A stretch of 64,000 nucleotides of DNA from Mycobacterium sp. SMC-2 (lineage in GTDB: Bacteria; Actinomycetota; Actinomycetes; Mycobacteriales; Mycobacteriaceae), in contig NZ_CP079863.1 of the NCBI RefSeq assembly GCF_025263485.1, positions 5,022,001 to 5,086,000 on the forward strand, read 5' to 3'. The notes under the pieces were generated by a model. It had not been told where the DNA came from, did no database searches, and was given only the letters and a program-made list of their open reading frames with translations. This document shows, piece by piece, positions 10,217 to 18,715 of this stretch (position 1 is its first letter; the number at the start of each line of letters is the position of its first letter). Made by a program: the position numbers and the translations under genes.

Positions 10217-10222
10217 ACTAGT
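10217..10222. repeat. Left target-site duplication, ACTAGT
   Basis: ACTAGT here is repeated at 11341-11346 on the far side of the insertion sequence. It fits the NCTAGN target known for IS481 itself. On the minus strand its TAG is the stop codon of the transposase. Confidence 0.85.
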
Positions 10223-11225
10223 TGTGATGTCCAGGGAGGTTGGTCAGTCGTGTCACGGGTGGCTGGCCTCCGATGGCGGAGTGGGCTCGGTGATGATTGT
10301 AGAAATGCAGCCAGCCGGGCAGTGCGGTGTCGCGCTGTTCGGTTGACTCGTAGAGCTGGGCGTAGGCCCAGCCGTCGGCGAGGGTGCGGTGGAATCGCTC
10401 AATCTTGCCGTTGGTCTGAGGTCGGTAGGGACGGGTCCGCTTAGGGGTGATGCGCAGTTCGGCGCAAGCGTCGCGCCATGCGCTGGACCTGTAGGCAGAC
10501 CCGTTGTCGGACAGCACTCGTTCAACGGTCACGCCGCGCTCGGCGAACCAGGCCACCGCGCGCTGCAGCACGCCGATCGCGGTGGCAGCTTTCTCATTGG
10601 TGCAAATCTCGGCGTAGGCCATGCGGGAGTGGTCGTCAATGACGGTGTGTACGAATGCCGTTCCGATCCTGGGACGCCAATTCTTGGCGGAGTCGCCGCG
10701 ATTACCGGTGCGGTGGGCCGTCTGTATCGCGTTGTGCTTACTTTGTTGTCGGCTCACGAACTTGTGGCCGCCGCCGTCGGGAATGTTGCCGAACTTGGTG
10801 ACATCGACGTGAATCAGCGCGCCGGGATGAGCGTGCTCGTAGCGGCGCAGTGGCTCACCGGTAGCGCGATCGATGGCCGACAGGCGGTTGATCCGACAAC
10901 GGGTCAGCACTGCGTGCACAGTCGATGCCGGCATGCCCAAGCGTCCGGCGATCTGCACGGGCCCGAGCCGGTGACGCCACCGCACGCCGACTATCTGTCG
11001 CACGAGCTCAGGCGCAGTGCGGGTGGGGCTGATCCGCGGCCGGGAGCTGCGGTCAATCATCCCGAGCGCACCTTCGGCGCGGAAGCGGTCGGCCCACTTC
11101 TTGGCAGTTCGCGGTGCGACCATGAACATCTTGGCGGCCTCGGCGTAGGTCCAGCCACCCTCGACGATCAGCTCAGCGAGCCTCAACCGAGCACGCGGGG
11201 TCAAAGCAGCATTAGCGTGGGACAC
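10218..11225 (-). CDS. IS481-family transposase
   Basis: A 335-residue DDE transposase. Residues 1-120 hold helix-turn-helix segments (TYAEAAKMFMVAPRTAKKWADRF and a second around SRPRISPTRTA, written here in part as YAEAAKMFMVAPRTAKKW); the RNase H-like core carries D141 (IHVDVTKFG), D240 (LSDNGSAYRS) and E276 (NGKIERFHRTL), all intact. The protein ends HHN and the frame looks complete, so the element may still be active. The GTG at 11225 follows GGAGG at a good distance; an ATG 21 codons upstream has no such support. The stop codon TAG is not part of the element but comes from the duplicated target. It lies downstream of, and in the same direction as, the Bax-like gene. Confidence 0.92.
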   Translation of the reverse strand: MSHANAALTPRARLRLAELIVEGGWTYAEAAKMFMVAPRTAKKWADRFRAEGALGMIDRSSRPRISPTRTAPELVRQIVGVRWRHRLGPVQIAGRLGMPASTVHAVLTRCRINRLSAIDRATGEPLRRYEHAHPGALIHVDVTKFGNIPDGGGHKFVSRQQSKHNAIQTAHRTGNRGDSAKNWRPRIGTAFVHTVIDDHSRMAYAEICTNEKAATAIGVLQRAVAWFAERGVTVERVLSDNGSAYRSSAWRDACAELRITPKRTRPYRPQTNGKIERFHRTLADGWAYAQLYESTEQRDTALPGWLHFYNHHRAHSAIGGQPPVTRLTNLPGHHN

Positions 11226-11340
11226 GAAGGCCTCCTGGTTTGTGAAGCGGTTCCTAGACAGCTCCACTTCACAACGGGAGGCCTTCACCTGTCACACAGG
11301 CTCACCGATACCAAACAGGACAACGTCCCTGGACATCACA
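10223..11340 (-). mobile_element. Intact IS481-family insertion sequence (1118 bp)
   Basis: The ends are perfect 15-bp inverted repeats: TGTGATGTCCAGGGA reads inward from 10223 on the plus strand and from 11340 on the minus strand, with weaker similarity for a few more bases. Both ends are flanked by ACTAGT. One complete transposase gene fills the element. The 6-bp duplication of an NCTAGN site and the TGTGA-type ends agree with the IS481 family. Removing the element and one ACTAGT restores a normal convergent gap: Bax-like stop, short spacer, shared terminator, fadA3 stop. Confidence 0.92.
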
Positions 11341-11346
11341 ACTAGT
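11341..11346. repeat. Right target-site duplication, ACTAGT
   Basis: Second copy of the duplicated target. On the minus strand its TAG (11344-11342) is the stop codon of the Bax inhibitor-like gene, so the insertion left that protein unaltered. Confidence 0.85.
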
Positions 11347-12193
11347 CGTTCTGCAGGTAACTGAGCAGACGCAGGATCTCGATGTAGAGCCAGACCAGGG
11401 TCACGGTCAGGCCGAGGGCGATGCCCCAGGCCGCCTTTTCCGGTGCCCCGGCGCGCACCATCTGGTCGGCCGCGTCGAAGTCGATCAGGAAGCTGAACGC
11501 CGCGATCCCGATGCACACCAGCGAGAAGATGATCGCGATCGTTCCGCCGCTGCGCAGGCCCAGGCCGGTGCCGCCGCCGACGTGGAACATCGCGAGCACG
11601 AAATTGCCGAGCATCAGCGCCAGCACGCCGAACAGCGCGGCGACCAGCATCCGGGTGAACTTGGGCGTCACCCGGATCGCCCCCGTCTTGTAGACGACGA
11701 GCATGCCGAAGAACACCCCGAAGGTGCCCAGGACCGCCTCCGCTATCAGCGACCCCGCGTTGGCTTGCGAGACCGCGAAGTTGGCGAAGACGAAGGAGAT
11801 CGCGCCCAGGAAGAGCCCCTCGAGGACGGCGTAGCTGAGCACGATGGCCGGGCTGTCCTGCTTGCGGCCGAAGGTCGCGACCAGCACCAGCCCCAGGCCG
11901 CCGAGCGCGCCGATCATGGTCAGCGGCATCGCCAGCGCGAGGTTGGACGCCACCAGGAAGTAGGACACCACGGCGGACACCGCCAGCACGGCCAGCGTGA
12001 TGCCGGTCTTGGTGACGACGTCGTCGATGGTCAGCGGACGCGCGGCCCTGGTCTCCTGGTAGGGAGCTTGATAGGGGGCCGCGTAGGGGTCGGCACCGTA
12101 GCCCTGCATGGGGGCCGCTCCCGTGCCGAATTGCGCGTATCCGCCCCGCTGCTTGGGCAGCGTACGAAATACCGGGTTGCTTGTCTCCCGCAC
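11342..12193 (-). CDS. Bax inhibitor-1/YccA-like membrane protein
   Basis: A 283-residue protein with a glycine/tyrosine/proline-rich cytoplasmic N-terminus (about residues 1-50) followed by six or seven hydrophobic helices, for example TGITLAVLAVSAVVSYFLVA and the last one around AWGIALGLTVTLVWLYIEIL. The DFDAADQMV segment near the C-terminus is typical of the Bax inhibitor-1 family, members of which act as pH-sensitive calcium leak channels; substrate in mycobacteria is unknown. The GTG at 12193 follows a GAGAGGA ribosome binding site, and VRETSNPVFRTLPKQRGGYAQ-type starts (written in part) are characteristic of the mycobacterial orthologue Rv1072. The stop codon lies inside the insertion-sequence target duplication. 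Confidence 0.88.
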   Translation of the reverse strand: MRETSNPVFRTLPKQRGGYAQFGTGAAPMQGYGADPYAAPYQAPYQETRAARPLTIDDVVTKTGITLAVLAVSAVVSYFLVASNLALAMPLTMIGALGGLGLVLVATFGRKQDSPAIVLSYAVLEGLFLGAISFVFANFAVSQANAGSLIAEAVLGTFGVFFGMLVVYKTGAIRVTPKFTRMLVAALFGVLALMLGNFVLAMFHVGGGTGLGLRSGGTIAIIFSLVCIGIAAFSFLIDFDAADQMVRAGAPEKAAWGIALGLTVTLVWLYIEILRLLSYLQND

Positions 12194-12396
12194 CGTCGGA
12201 TCCTCTCTATTGGCTTCGAGCTGTGCGAACACAATCTCAACGATCAGCGTGCCGTCCGGGTTCCCAGCCGACGTGGCTGTGCTCGGAGCCTTTGCTGGTG
12301 TCGTCGCGTTAAAGATAACCCTTACCCGCGGGTGTCGCGTCGGTCGTCACGATCTAGATTTCTCGTCGAGACGGACCGGCAATGGGAGGCTGAGGC

Positions 12397-13434
12397 GTGA
12401 CCGACGAATCCGATGAGGTTTCGACCCGAATCGACGGCGACGTCGGTCTGATCACGCTCAACCGCCCCAAGGCGATCAACTCGCTGAACCAGCAGATGGT
12501 GGAGGCGCTGAGCGCCACACTCACCGACTGGGCGCACGACGACGCGGTGCGGGCGGTGGTGCTCTCGGGCGCCGGCGAGCGCGGGCTGTGCGCCGGCGGC
12601 GACGTCGTCTCCATCTACCACAGCGCGCGCAAGGACGGGGTCGAGGCGCGGCGGTTCTGGCGCGACGAGTATCTGCTCAATGCCCAAATCGCGGACTTCC
12701 CCAAGCCATACGTGGCGCTGATGGACGGCATCGTGATGGGCGGCGGCGTCGGCGTCAGCGCGCACGCGAACACGCGCGTGGTGACCGATACCTCCAAGAT
12801 CGCGATGCCCGAGGTCGGCATCGGCTTCGTTCCCGACGTGGGCGGGACGTTCCTGCTGTCCCGGGCACCCGGGGGGCTGGGTCTGCACGCCGCGCTGACC
12901 GGAGCGCCGTTCTCCGGAGCCGACGCCATCGCGATGGGATTCGCCGACCATTACGTGCCGCACGACGACCTCGAGGCGTTCACCCGGGCGATCATCGCCG
13001 ACGGCGTGCAGAGCGCCCTCGCCAAGCATGCCATCGAGCCACCGCCGAGCGGCCTTGCCGCACAGCGCGATTGGATCGACGAATGCTACGCGGGCGACAC
13101 CGTCGAAGACATCGTGGCGGCGCTTCGCGGGCACGGCGCCGGTCCGGCCGAACAGGCGGCCGACCTGATCGGCACCCGGTCGCCGATCTCGTTGTCGGTG
13201 ACCCTGGAAGCCGTCCGGCGCGCCGCCAAACTTCAGACGGTGAAAGACGTGCTCGTTCAGGACTATCGGGTGTCGTCGGCGTCGTTGCGGTCTCACGACT
13301 TGGTCGAGGGCATCCGCGCACAGCTGATCGACAAGGATCGCGAACCAAAGTGGTCGCCGGCCACACTGTCCCAGGTGACCCGGGCCGACGTCGAGGCGTA
13401 TTTCACCCCGGTCGACGACGACTTGACCTTCTAG
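12397..13434 (+). CDS. echA9: 3-hydroxyisobutyryl-CoA hydrolase-type crotonase
   Basis: A 345-residue crotonase-superfamily enzyme. It is longer than enoyl-CoA hydratases (about 260) and has the hydrolase hallmarks: oxyanion motif [13 protein letters not shown] near residue 66, [18 protein letters not shown] near 110, and [15 protein letters not shown], with acidic residues near 143 and 151 where 3-hydroxyisobutyryl-CoA hydrolases carry theirs. The C-terminal extension ([11 protein letters not shown], then [16 protein letters not shown]) is also diagnostic. It is expected to act in valine degradation. It corresponds to Rv1071c, annotated EchA9. GTG start. The echA8 start follows after 13 bases, so the two are probably cotranscribed. 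Confidence 0.9.
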   Translation: MTDESDEVSTRIDGDVGLITLNRPKAINSLNQQMVEALSATLTDWAHDDAVRAVVLSGAGERGLCAGGDVVSIYHSARKDGVEARRFWRDEYLLNAQIADFPKPYVALMDGIVMGGGVGVSAHANTRVVTDTSKIAMPEVGIGFVPDVGGTFLLSRAPGGLGLHAALTGAPFSGADAIAMGFADHYVPHDDLEAFTRAIIADGVQSALAKHAIEPPPSGLAAQRDWIDECYAGDTVEDIVAALRGHGAGPAEQAADLIGTRSPISLSVTLEAVRRAAKLQTVKDVLVQDYRVSSASLRSHDLVEGIRAQLIDKDREPKWSPATLSQVTRADVEAYFTPVDDDLTF

Positions 13435-13447
13435 AAAGGCGATTTGG

Positions 13448-14230
13448 ATGACGGACACTGGCTACGAAACCATCCTGGTTGAGCGCGACGAGCGCGTCGG
13501 CATCATCACCCTGAACCGGCCGAAGGCGCTCAACGCGCTGAATACTCAGGTGATGAAAGAAGTCACCACTGCGGCAACGCAGTTCGACAACGATCCCGGC
13601 ATCGGGGCGATCATCATCACCGGTTCGGCCAAGGCGTTCGCCGCCGGCGCCGACATCAAGGAGATGGCCGGCCTGAGTTTCGCCGACGCGTTCGACGCCG
13701 ACTTCTTCGCCCCCTGGGCCAAATTGGCCGCCGTGCGCACGCCGACCATCGCCGCGGTGGCGGGGCACGCGCTCGGCGGCGGCTGCGAGCTCGCCATGAT
13801 GTGCGACGTGCTGATCGCCGCCGACACGGCGAAGTTCGGCCAGCCGGAGATCAAACTCGGTGTGCTGCCGGGCATGGGTGGTTCGCAGCGCCTCACCCGC
13901 GCCATCGGCAAGGCCAAGGCCATGGACCTCATCCTGACGGGCCGCACCATCGACGCCACCGAAGCTGAACGCAGCGGCCTGGTTTCGCGCGTGGTGCCGG
14001 CCGACGACCTGCTGACCGAGGCCAAGGCCGTGGCCACCACCATCTCCCAGATGTCACGGTCGGCGGCCCGGATGGCCAAGGAGGCCGTCAACCGCGCGTT
14101 TGAATCGACGCTGTCCGAAGGGCTTCTCTACGAACGTCGGCTCTTCCACTCCACCTTCGCGACCGAGGACCAGTCCGAAGGCATGACGGCGTTCGTCGAG
14201 AAGCGGGCCCCCAAGTTCACCCACCGATAG
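13448..14230 (+). CDS. echA8: Enoyl-CoA hydratase
   Basis: A 260-residue crotonase that adds water to trans-2-enoyl-CoA in beta-oxidation. The oxyanion motif [11 protein letters not shown] lies near residue 65, [14 protein letters not shown] near 110, and [18 protein letters not shown] near 140; both catalytic glutamates (in GCELAMMCD and QPEIKLG) are present, as expected for a true hydratase. Length and sequence match EchA8 (Rv1070c, 257 residues), the general short-chain hydratase of mycobacteria. The start is ATG at 13448, preceded by GAAAGG. Second gene of an echA9-echA8-membrane hydrolase set. Confidence 0.95.
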   Translation: MTDTGYETILVERDERVGIITLNRPKALNALNTQVMKEVTTAATQFDNDPGIGAIIITGSAKAFAAGADIKEMAGLSFADAFDADFFAPWAKLAAVRTPTIAAVAGHALGGGCELAMMCDVLIAADTAKFGQPEIKLGVLPGMGGSQRLTRAIGKAKAMDLILTGRTIDATEAERSGLVSRVVPADDLLTEAKAVATTISQMSRSAARMAKEAVNRAFESTLSEGLLYERRLFHSTFATEDQSEGMTAFVEKRAPKFTHR

Positions 14231-14239
14231 GACGCCTCG

Positions 14240-15985
14240 ATGAGCGAGCCGAGTTCCGCGACGACCGCCCCCGAGGACGAAGCCGAACCGGAAGGCAAAC
14301 CCGACGCCGGCCCCGAGACTCGCGAGCCGCGGCTGACCCAAAAGCCTTGGTGGGTACGCCATTACACGTTCACCGGCACCACCATTGGCCTCGTCTTCAT
14401 CTGGTTCTCCATGACGCCGTCACTGCTGCCGCGCGGCGCCCTGTTCCAGGGACTGGTCAGCGGTATCTCGGGCGCCATCGGCTACGGGCTGGGCGTATTC
14501 ACCGTGTGGCTGGTCCGCTACATGCGCACCAAGAATTACAGCCCCCCGGCCCCGCGCTGGGCGTGGAAGGTGCTGATCCCGATCGGCGCGGTCGGCATGG
14601 TGCTCATGGCGATCTGGTTCCACGTCTGGCAGGACGACGTGCGCGACCTGATGGGAGTTCGGCACCTGCAGTGGTACGACTACCCGGTGGCGGCGGGCCT
14701 GTCGCTGGTGGTTTTGTTCACCCTGGTCGAGGTTGGCCAGTTCATCCGCTGGCTGGTCCGTTTTCTGGTGGGGGAACTCGACCGGGTCGCGCCGTTTCGC
14801 CTCTCGGTGACCATCGTGGTGGTGCTGCTCGTGGCGCTGGCCATCACGCTGCTCAATGGCGTGGTGCTCAAGTCCGCGATGCGCACCATGAACAACACCT
14901 TCGCCTCGGCGAACAACGAGATGAACCCCGACACCGCGCCGCCCAAGACCCCGCTGCGATCCGGCGGTCCCGAGTCGCTGGTGTCGTGGGAATCCCTTGG
15001 CCACCAAGGCCGCATCTTTGTCGAAGCCGGCCCGACAGCTAACCAGCTGGCCGCGTTCAACGGCGCTCCGGCAACCGAACCGATCCGCGCCTACGCCGGG
15101 CTGAACTCCGCGCACGGCATCACGGAGACCGCCGAACTCGCGGCGCGCGAGTTGCAGCGCACCGGCGGGCTGCAACGCGCGGTCGTCGCGGTCGCGACGA
15201 CCACCGGCACCGGCTGGATCAACGAGGCGGAAGCCGACGCGCTCGAGTACATGTACAACGGCAACACCGCGATCGTCAGCATGCAGTACTCGTTCCTACC
15301 GAGCTGGCTGTCCTTCCTGGTGGACAAGGAGAACGCCCGCCACGCCGGGCAGGCGCTGTTCGAGGCCGTCGACCGGCTGATCCGCCAGATGCCCGAAGGG
15401 CAACGCCCCAAGCTCGTCGTCTTCGGTGAAAGCCTGGGATCGTTCGGCGGCGAGGCGCCGTTCATGAGCCTCAACAACGTCCTCGCCCGCACCGACGGCG
15501 CCTTGTTCAGCGGACCGACGTTCCAAAACACCATCTGGACCGACCTGACGTCGACGCGCGACCGCGGTTCCCCGGAGTGGCTGCCGGTCTACAACGACGG
15601 CAGGAACGTTCGATTCGTCGCTCGCCCAACGAATTTGGGGCGCCCCAACTCCGCTTGGGACCACCCGCGGGTGGTCTACCTGCAACACGCCTCGGATCCG
15701 ATTGCCTGGTGGTCCCCCGACCTGCTGTTCGGCGAGCCGGACTGGCTGCGGGAGCGGCGGGGCTACGACGTGCTGCCCGAAACCCGCTGGATCCCAGTGG
15801 TGACGTTCCTGCAAGTCACTGCGGACATGGCGGTGGCGGTCGACGTGCCCGAGGGGCACGGCCACCACTATGTCGCCGACGCGGCCGACGCCTGGGCAGC
15901 CGTGCTGTCACCGCCCGGTTGGACGCAGGAAAAGACCGCCAGGCTGCGGCCACTGCTGCATTCGGATGCCACCTCCACCGGCTAG
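14240..15985 (+). CDS. Membrane-anchored alpha/beta hydrolase (Abhydrolase_9 type)
   Basis: A 581-residue protein of the Rv1069c type. Residues 1-45 are acidic and disordered; about 50-230 contain four or five membrane helices (such as TTIGLVFIWFSM and LSVTIVVVLLVALAITLL), and the rest is a hydrolase domain. The nucleophile elbow is GESLGSFG, with SMQYSFLPSWLSFLVD and LFSGPTFQNTIW nearby, as in the Abhydrolase_9 family. Substrate and physiological role are not known. It starts nine bases after echA8 and ends directly against the convergent rhodanese gene with no spacer. Confidence 0.88.
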   Translation: MSEPSSATTAPEDEAEPEGKPDAGPETREPRLTQKPWWVRHYTFTGTTIGLVFIWFSMTPSLLPRGALFQGLVSGISGAIGYGLGVFTVWLVRYMRTKNYSPPAPRWAWKVLIPIGAVGMVLMAIWFHVWQDDVRDLMGVRHLQWYDYPVAAGLSLVVLFTLVEVGQFIRWLVRFLVGELDRVAPFRLSVTIVVVLLVALAITLLNGVVLKSAMRTMNNTFASANNEMNPDTAPPKTPLRSGGPESLVSWESLGHQGRIFVEAGPTANQLAAFNGAPATEPIRAYAGLNSAHGITETAELAARELQRTGGLQRAVVAVATTTGTGWINEAEADALEYMYNGNTAIVSMQYSFLPSWLSFLVDKENARHAGQALFEAVDRLIRQMPEGQRPKLVVFGESLGSFGGEAPFMSLNNVLARTDGALFSGPTFQNTIWTDLTSTRDRGSPEWLPVYNDGRNVRFVARPTNLGRPNSAWDHPRVVYLQHASDPIAWWSPDLLFGEPDWLRERRGYDVLPETRWIPVVTFLQVTADMAVAVDVPEGHGHHYVADAADAWAAVLSPPGWTQEKTARLRPLLHSDATSTG

Positions 15986-16402
15986 CTAGAGCCAGCGGCG
16001 ACCGGGGTTGACCGAACCGGCACACGAAAGCTGTTCCAGCACACCGGCACCCGCGAGGGCGTGGTATCCGCCGATGACGTCGGTGGCGCGGTGCAGGCCG
16101 ATGTCCAGCAGCGCCGCGGCCGCGAGGCTGGAGGTGTAACCCTCCGAGCACACGATCACCCATTCGACGTCGTCACCGACGGCCTCGAGCAGCCTGGCCT
16201 CGCTGGTCGGGTCGCAGCGCCACTCCAGGACGTTGCGTTCGATCACCAGCGCGCCGGGGATCTCACCCTCTCTGAGGCGCTGGGCCTGCGGCCGGATGTC
16301 GACGAGCACCGCCCCACGCCGCAGCGCATCGGGCACCTCGGCGGCGGAAAGGCGGCGATAGCGGCGCCGCGCGGATCTCAGCACAACGTCGATGCGGCTC
16401 AT
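15986..16402 (-). CDS. Rhodanese-domain protein
   Basis: A 138-residue single rhodanese domain of the Rv1066 type. The putative catalytic cysteine is C85 in VIVCSEGYTSS, a six-residue active loop in the position expected for sulfurtransferases; VDIRPQAQRLREGEIPGALVI is the usual N-terminal half motif, shown here in part as VDIRPQAQRLREGEIPGAL. It would move sulfane sulfur between thiols. The ATG at 16402 overlaps the stop of the cupin gene upstream by one base, so the two are translated from one transcript. Coupling to a thiol dioxygenase points to cysteine-sulfur breakdown. Confidence 0.88.
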   Translation of the reverse strand: MSRIDVVLRSARRRYRRLSAAEVPDALRRGAVLVDIRPQAQRLREGEIPGALVIERNVLEWRCDPTSEARLLEAVGDDVEWVIVCSEGYTSSLAAAALLDIGLHRATDVIGGYHALAGAGVLEQLSCAGSVNPGRRWL

Positions 16403-16977
16403 CACGGTCCTTCCGGCTGGTCGGTTAGCTCGGTGCGCTGGCGGCGCAACCGATTTTGGTCGTTGACCTCGTAGTAGGACATCGCGGTCAGCGGCGGCGA
16501 ATAGGCGTGCACGCTGAGCGAAGGCCGCGCCGGCCCCGAGACGAGCTGCGTCACGGGCCGGGGCGCCCACACTACGTCGTGCACCCAGCCCAGCGGGAAT
16601 CCGGCCTGATCCCCGGCGTCCAGCCGGCGTTGCCGCAGGACGCGGCCGTCCCAGCGGAACTCGTTGAGCGACCCGGACACGACCGTCAGGGCGCCGAGGG
16701 ACCCGCCGTGGTCATGCAGTTCGGTGTGATGACCGGGAACCCAACTGATCAGCCAGACGTCCAACTCCTCGTCGCCGTGGATGCGGGTGAACCAGCGGCG
16801 CGACTCCGGTATCCCGCCCCGGGGCAGCAGGTGGTCGCACCGCCCGCTCAGCACGTCGTCGGCGGCCTGGTCGGTGGCGTACAACAGGTCGGGAACCCGC
16901 AGTCGGGTCGGTCCCGACGAGGGGGACGAGAGGGTCCGCGGACGCAGCGCGGCCGGAAGGGCGAGGGGCAAAGACAT
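16402..16977 (-). CDS. Cysteine dioxygenase-family cupin
   Basis: A 191-residue cupin. The metal-binding histidines expected for thiol dioxygenases are present: H88 and H90 in HHTELHDHGGS, and H133 in GWVHDVVW. The segment SWVPGHHTELHDHGGSLGAL and the late SVHAYSPPL match type I cysteine dioxygenases, which oxidise cysteine or 3-mercaptopropionate to a sulfinic acid with Fe(II). Which thiol is used cannot be told. ATG at 16977, divergent from lpqV; the rhodanese gene follows with a one-base overlap. M. tuberculosis has a similar gene beside its Rv1066. Confidence 0.85.
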   Translation of the reverse strand: MSLPLALPAALRPRTLSSPSSGPTRLRVPDLLYATDQAADDVLSGRCDHLLPRGGIPESRRWFTRIHGDEELDVWLISWVPGHHTELHDHGGSLGALTVVSGSLNEFRWDGRVLRQRRLDAGDQAGFPLGWVHDVVWAPRPVTQLVSGPARPSLSVHAYSPPLTAMSYYEVNDQNRLRRQRTELTDQPEGP

Positions 16978-17089
16978 GGTAGAGCTCCAGAGACAACGGA
17001 TGGGACGGGCGGCGGCGTGTTACGGCCGACAACACTCGCAAAATCCGAAGCGCTCCATCACGGCCGCCAGTGTTGCATAGATTGGGCTG

Positions 17090-17533
17090 GTGCGCTGGTG
17101 CGGTGATCGAGCCCGGCTGTGGGGCACGCTCGTCGCGGCGGCCGGCTTGGTGGCGGCCACGGGGTGCTCCCACCACGGCACGCCGGGCGGTAAGCCCGCG
17201 TCCTCGCCGGCGCCGGCGGGCATACCCGGCGGCCCCAGTGCGGTGCCCCCGGGCGCCGTCGGGCTCTCGTCGGCCGGCGTGACGACCAGGGTCGACGTCC
17301 CGGCGGATGCGACCGAGGAAGAGTATTACCAGGCCTGTCACGCCGCGAAGCTGTGGATGGATGCCCAGCCCGGAACCGGTCGGTCGTACTACGAGCCCTA
17401 TCTGGCGATGGTCCAGGCCGCGCCGTCGGGCACTCCGGGCAGCTGGAACAGCCGATGGGCGGATCTGACGCCGGCCCGGCAGGCGGCCCTCATCACCGCC
17501 GCGCGCGCCGCCGCCAACGACGAATGCGGTTAG
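17090..17533 (+). CDS. lpqV: Lipoprotein LpqV
   Basis: A 147-residue lipoprotein. The N-terminus has a short basic stretch, a hydrophobic core (LWGTLVAAAGLVAAT) and a lipobox ending in ATGC, with C26 the likely lipidated residue. The next 40 residues are rich in proline, glycine and serine; the globular remainder has paired cysteines (YYQACHAAK and the near-terminal DECG). It corresponds to Rv1064c. Function unknown; envelope location is inferred from the lipobox. GTG start at 17090, divergent from the cysteine dioxygenase-type gene. Confidence 0.85.
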   Translation: MRWCGDRARLWGTLVAAAGLVAATGCSHHGTPGGKPASSPAPAGIPGGPSAVPPGAVGLSSAGVTTRVDVPADATEEEYYQACHAAKLWMDAQPGTGRSYYEPYLAMVQAAPSGTPGSWNSRWADLTPARQAALITAARAAANDECG

Positions 17534-17624
17534 AGCTTTCGTATCCCCCACGCAATTGAATTCACGGCTAGAAAAACTGCCGACCCGCCCGGTGCCGGGG
17601 GGTTCGGCCGCGCAAAATGAGGGG

Positions 17625-18695
17625 ATGCCGGACGGAGCTGGTGCGCGCCGATCGTCACCGACGCGGGTGGCGTTGGCGCTGGGCAGCGGCGGGGCCCGCG
17701 GGTACGCCCACATCGGGGTGATCGAGGCGCTGCGCGCCCGTGACTACGAGATCGTGGGGATCGCGGGCTCGTCGATGGGCGCGCTGGTCGGCGGGTTGGA
17801 GGCGGCCGGGCACCGCGACGAGTTCGCCGACTGGGCGAAGTCGCTGACCCAGCGCACCATCCTGCGGCTGCTGGACTTCTCGATCAGCGCGGCCGGAGTG
17901 ATGCGGGCCGAGAAAATCCTGGACACGGTGCGCGACATCCTCGGCCCGGTCACCATCGAGCAGCTGCCCATCCCCTTCACCGCGGTCGCGACCGACATGC
18001 TGGCCGGTAAGTCGGTGTGGTTCCAGCGCGGTCCGGTCGACGAGGCGATCCGCGCCTCCATCGCCATACCGGGCGTGATCGCCCCACACGAAGTCGACGG
18101 GCGCCTGCTGGCCGACGGCGGCATCCTGGACCCGCTGCCGATGGCCCCGCTCTCGGCGGTCAACGCCGACGTGACCATCGCGGTGAGCCTCAGCGGCAGC
18201 GAGGCGATCGCCGCCCGCGGCACGGAGGCCGGCACGACCGCCGAGTGGCTGAACCGCATGGTGCGCAGCACCTCCGCGCTGCTCGACACCGCCGCGGCCC
18301 GCTCGCTGCTCGATCGGCCGACCGCGCGAGCCGTCCTGGGCAGATTCGGCGGGTCCACCGCCGAGGCGGACAGCTGGTCGGACGAGCCGGACGTCGAGGA
18401 TCCCGCGGCCGACGACAATGCGGCGGGCGCACTGGACGATGTCGCACCCGAAGTCCCGAAGCTGGGCAGCTTCGAGGTGATGAATCGCACGATCGACATC
18501 GCCCAGGCCGCGCTGGCGCGCCATACGCTGGCGGTCTATCCGCCCGACCTGTTGATCGAGATCCCGCGCTCGACGTGCCGGGGCCTGGAGTTTCACCGGG
18601 CGGCGGAGGTGATCGCCGTCGGCCGGGCGCTGGCGGACGAGGCCCTGGACGCTTTCGAGAACGAAAGTGCCGCGCCGCCCGCACCCGAAGGCTGA
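17625..18695 (+). CDS. Patatin-like phospholipase, Rv1063c type
   Basis: A 356-residue patatin-family hydrolase. The oxyanion loop GSGGARGYAHIG is near residue 20, the nucleophile S50 in GSSMG, and the catalytic aspartate D164 in ADGGILDPLP. A low-complexity acidic stretch (DEPDVEDPAADDN) interrupts the C-terminal half. Patatins of this bacterial type (RssA/YchK-like) hydrolyse acyl esters, but the substrate is unknown. The ATG at 17625 follows GAGGGG; the in-frame ATG 23 codons earlier adds a proline-rich tail not seen in the family. It is convergent with a second patatin gene, leaving a 20-base gap. Confidence 0.88.
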   Translation: MPDGAGARRSSPTRVALALGSGGARGYAHIGVIEALRARDYEIVGIAGSSMGALVGGLEAAGHRDEFADWAKSLTQRTILRLLDFSISAAGVMRAEKILDTVRDILGPVTIEQLPIPFTAVATDMLAGKSVWFQRGPVDEAIRASIAIPGVIAPHEVDGRLLADGGILDPLPMAPLSAVNADVTIAVSLSGSEAIAARGTEAGTTAEWLNRMVRSTSALLDTAAARSLLDRPTARAVLGRFGGSTAEADSWSDEPDVEDPAADDNAAGALDDVAPEVPKLGSFEVMNRTIDIAQAALARHTLAVYPPDLLIEIPRSTCRGLEFHRAAEVIAVGRALADEALDAFENESAAPPAPEG

Positions 18696-18715
18696 AAACC
18701 GCAGCGCCGCAACGG

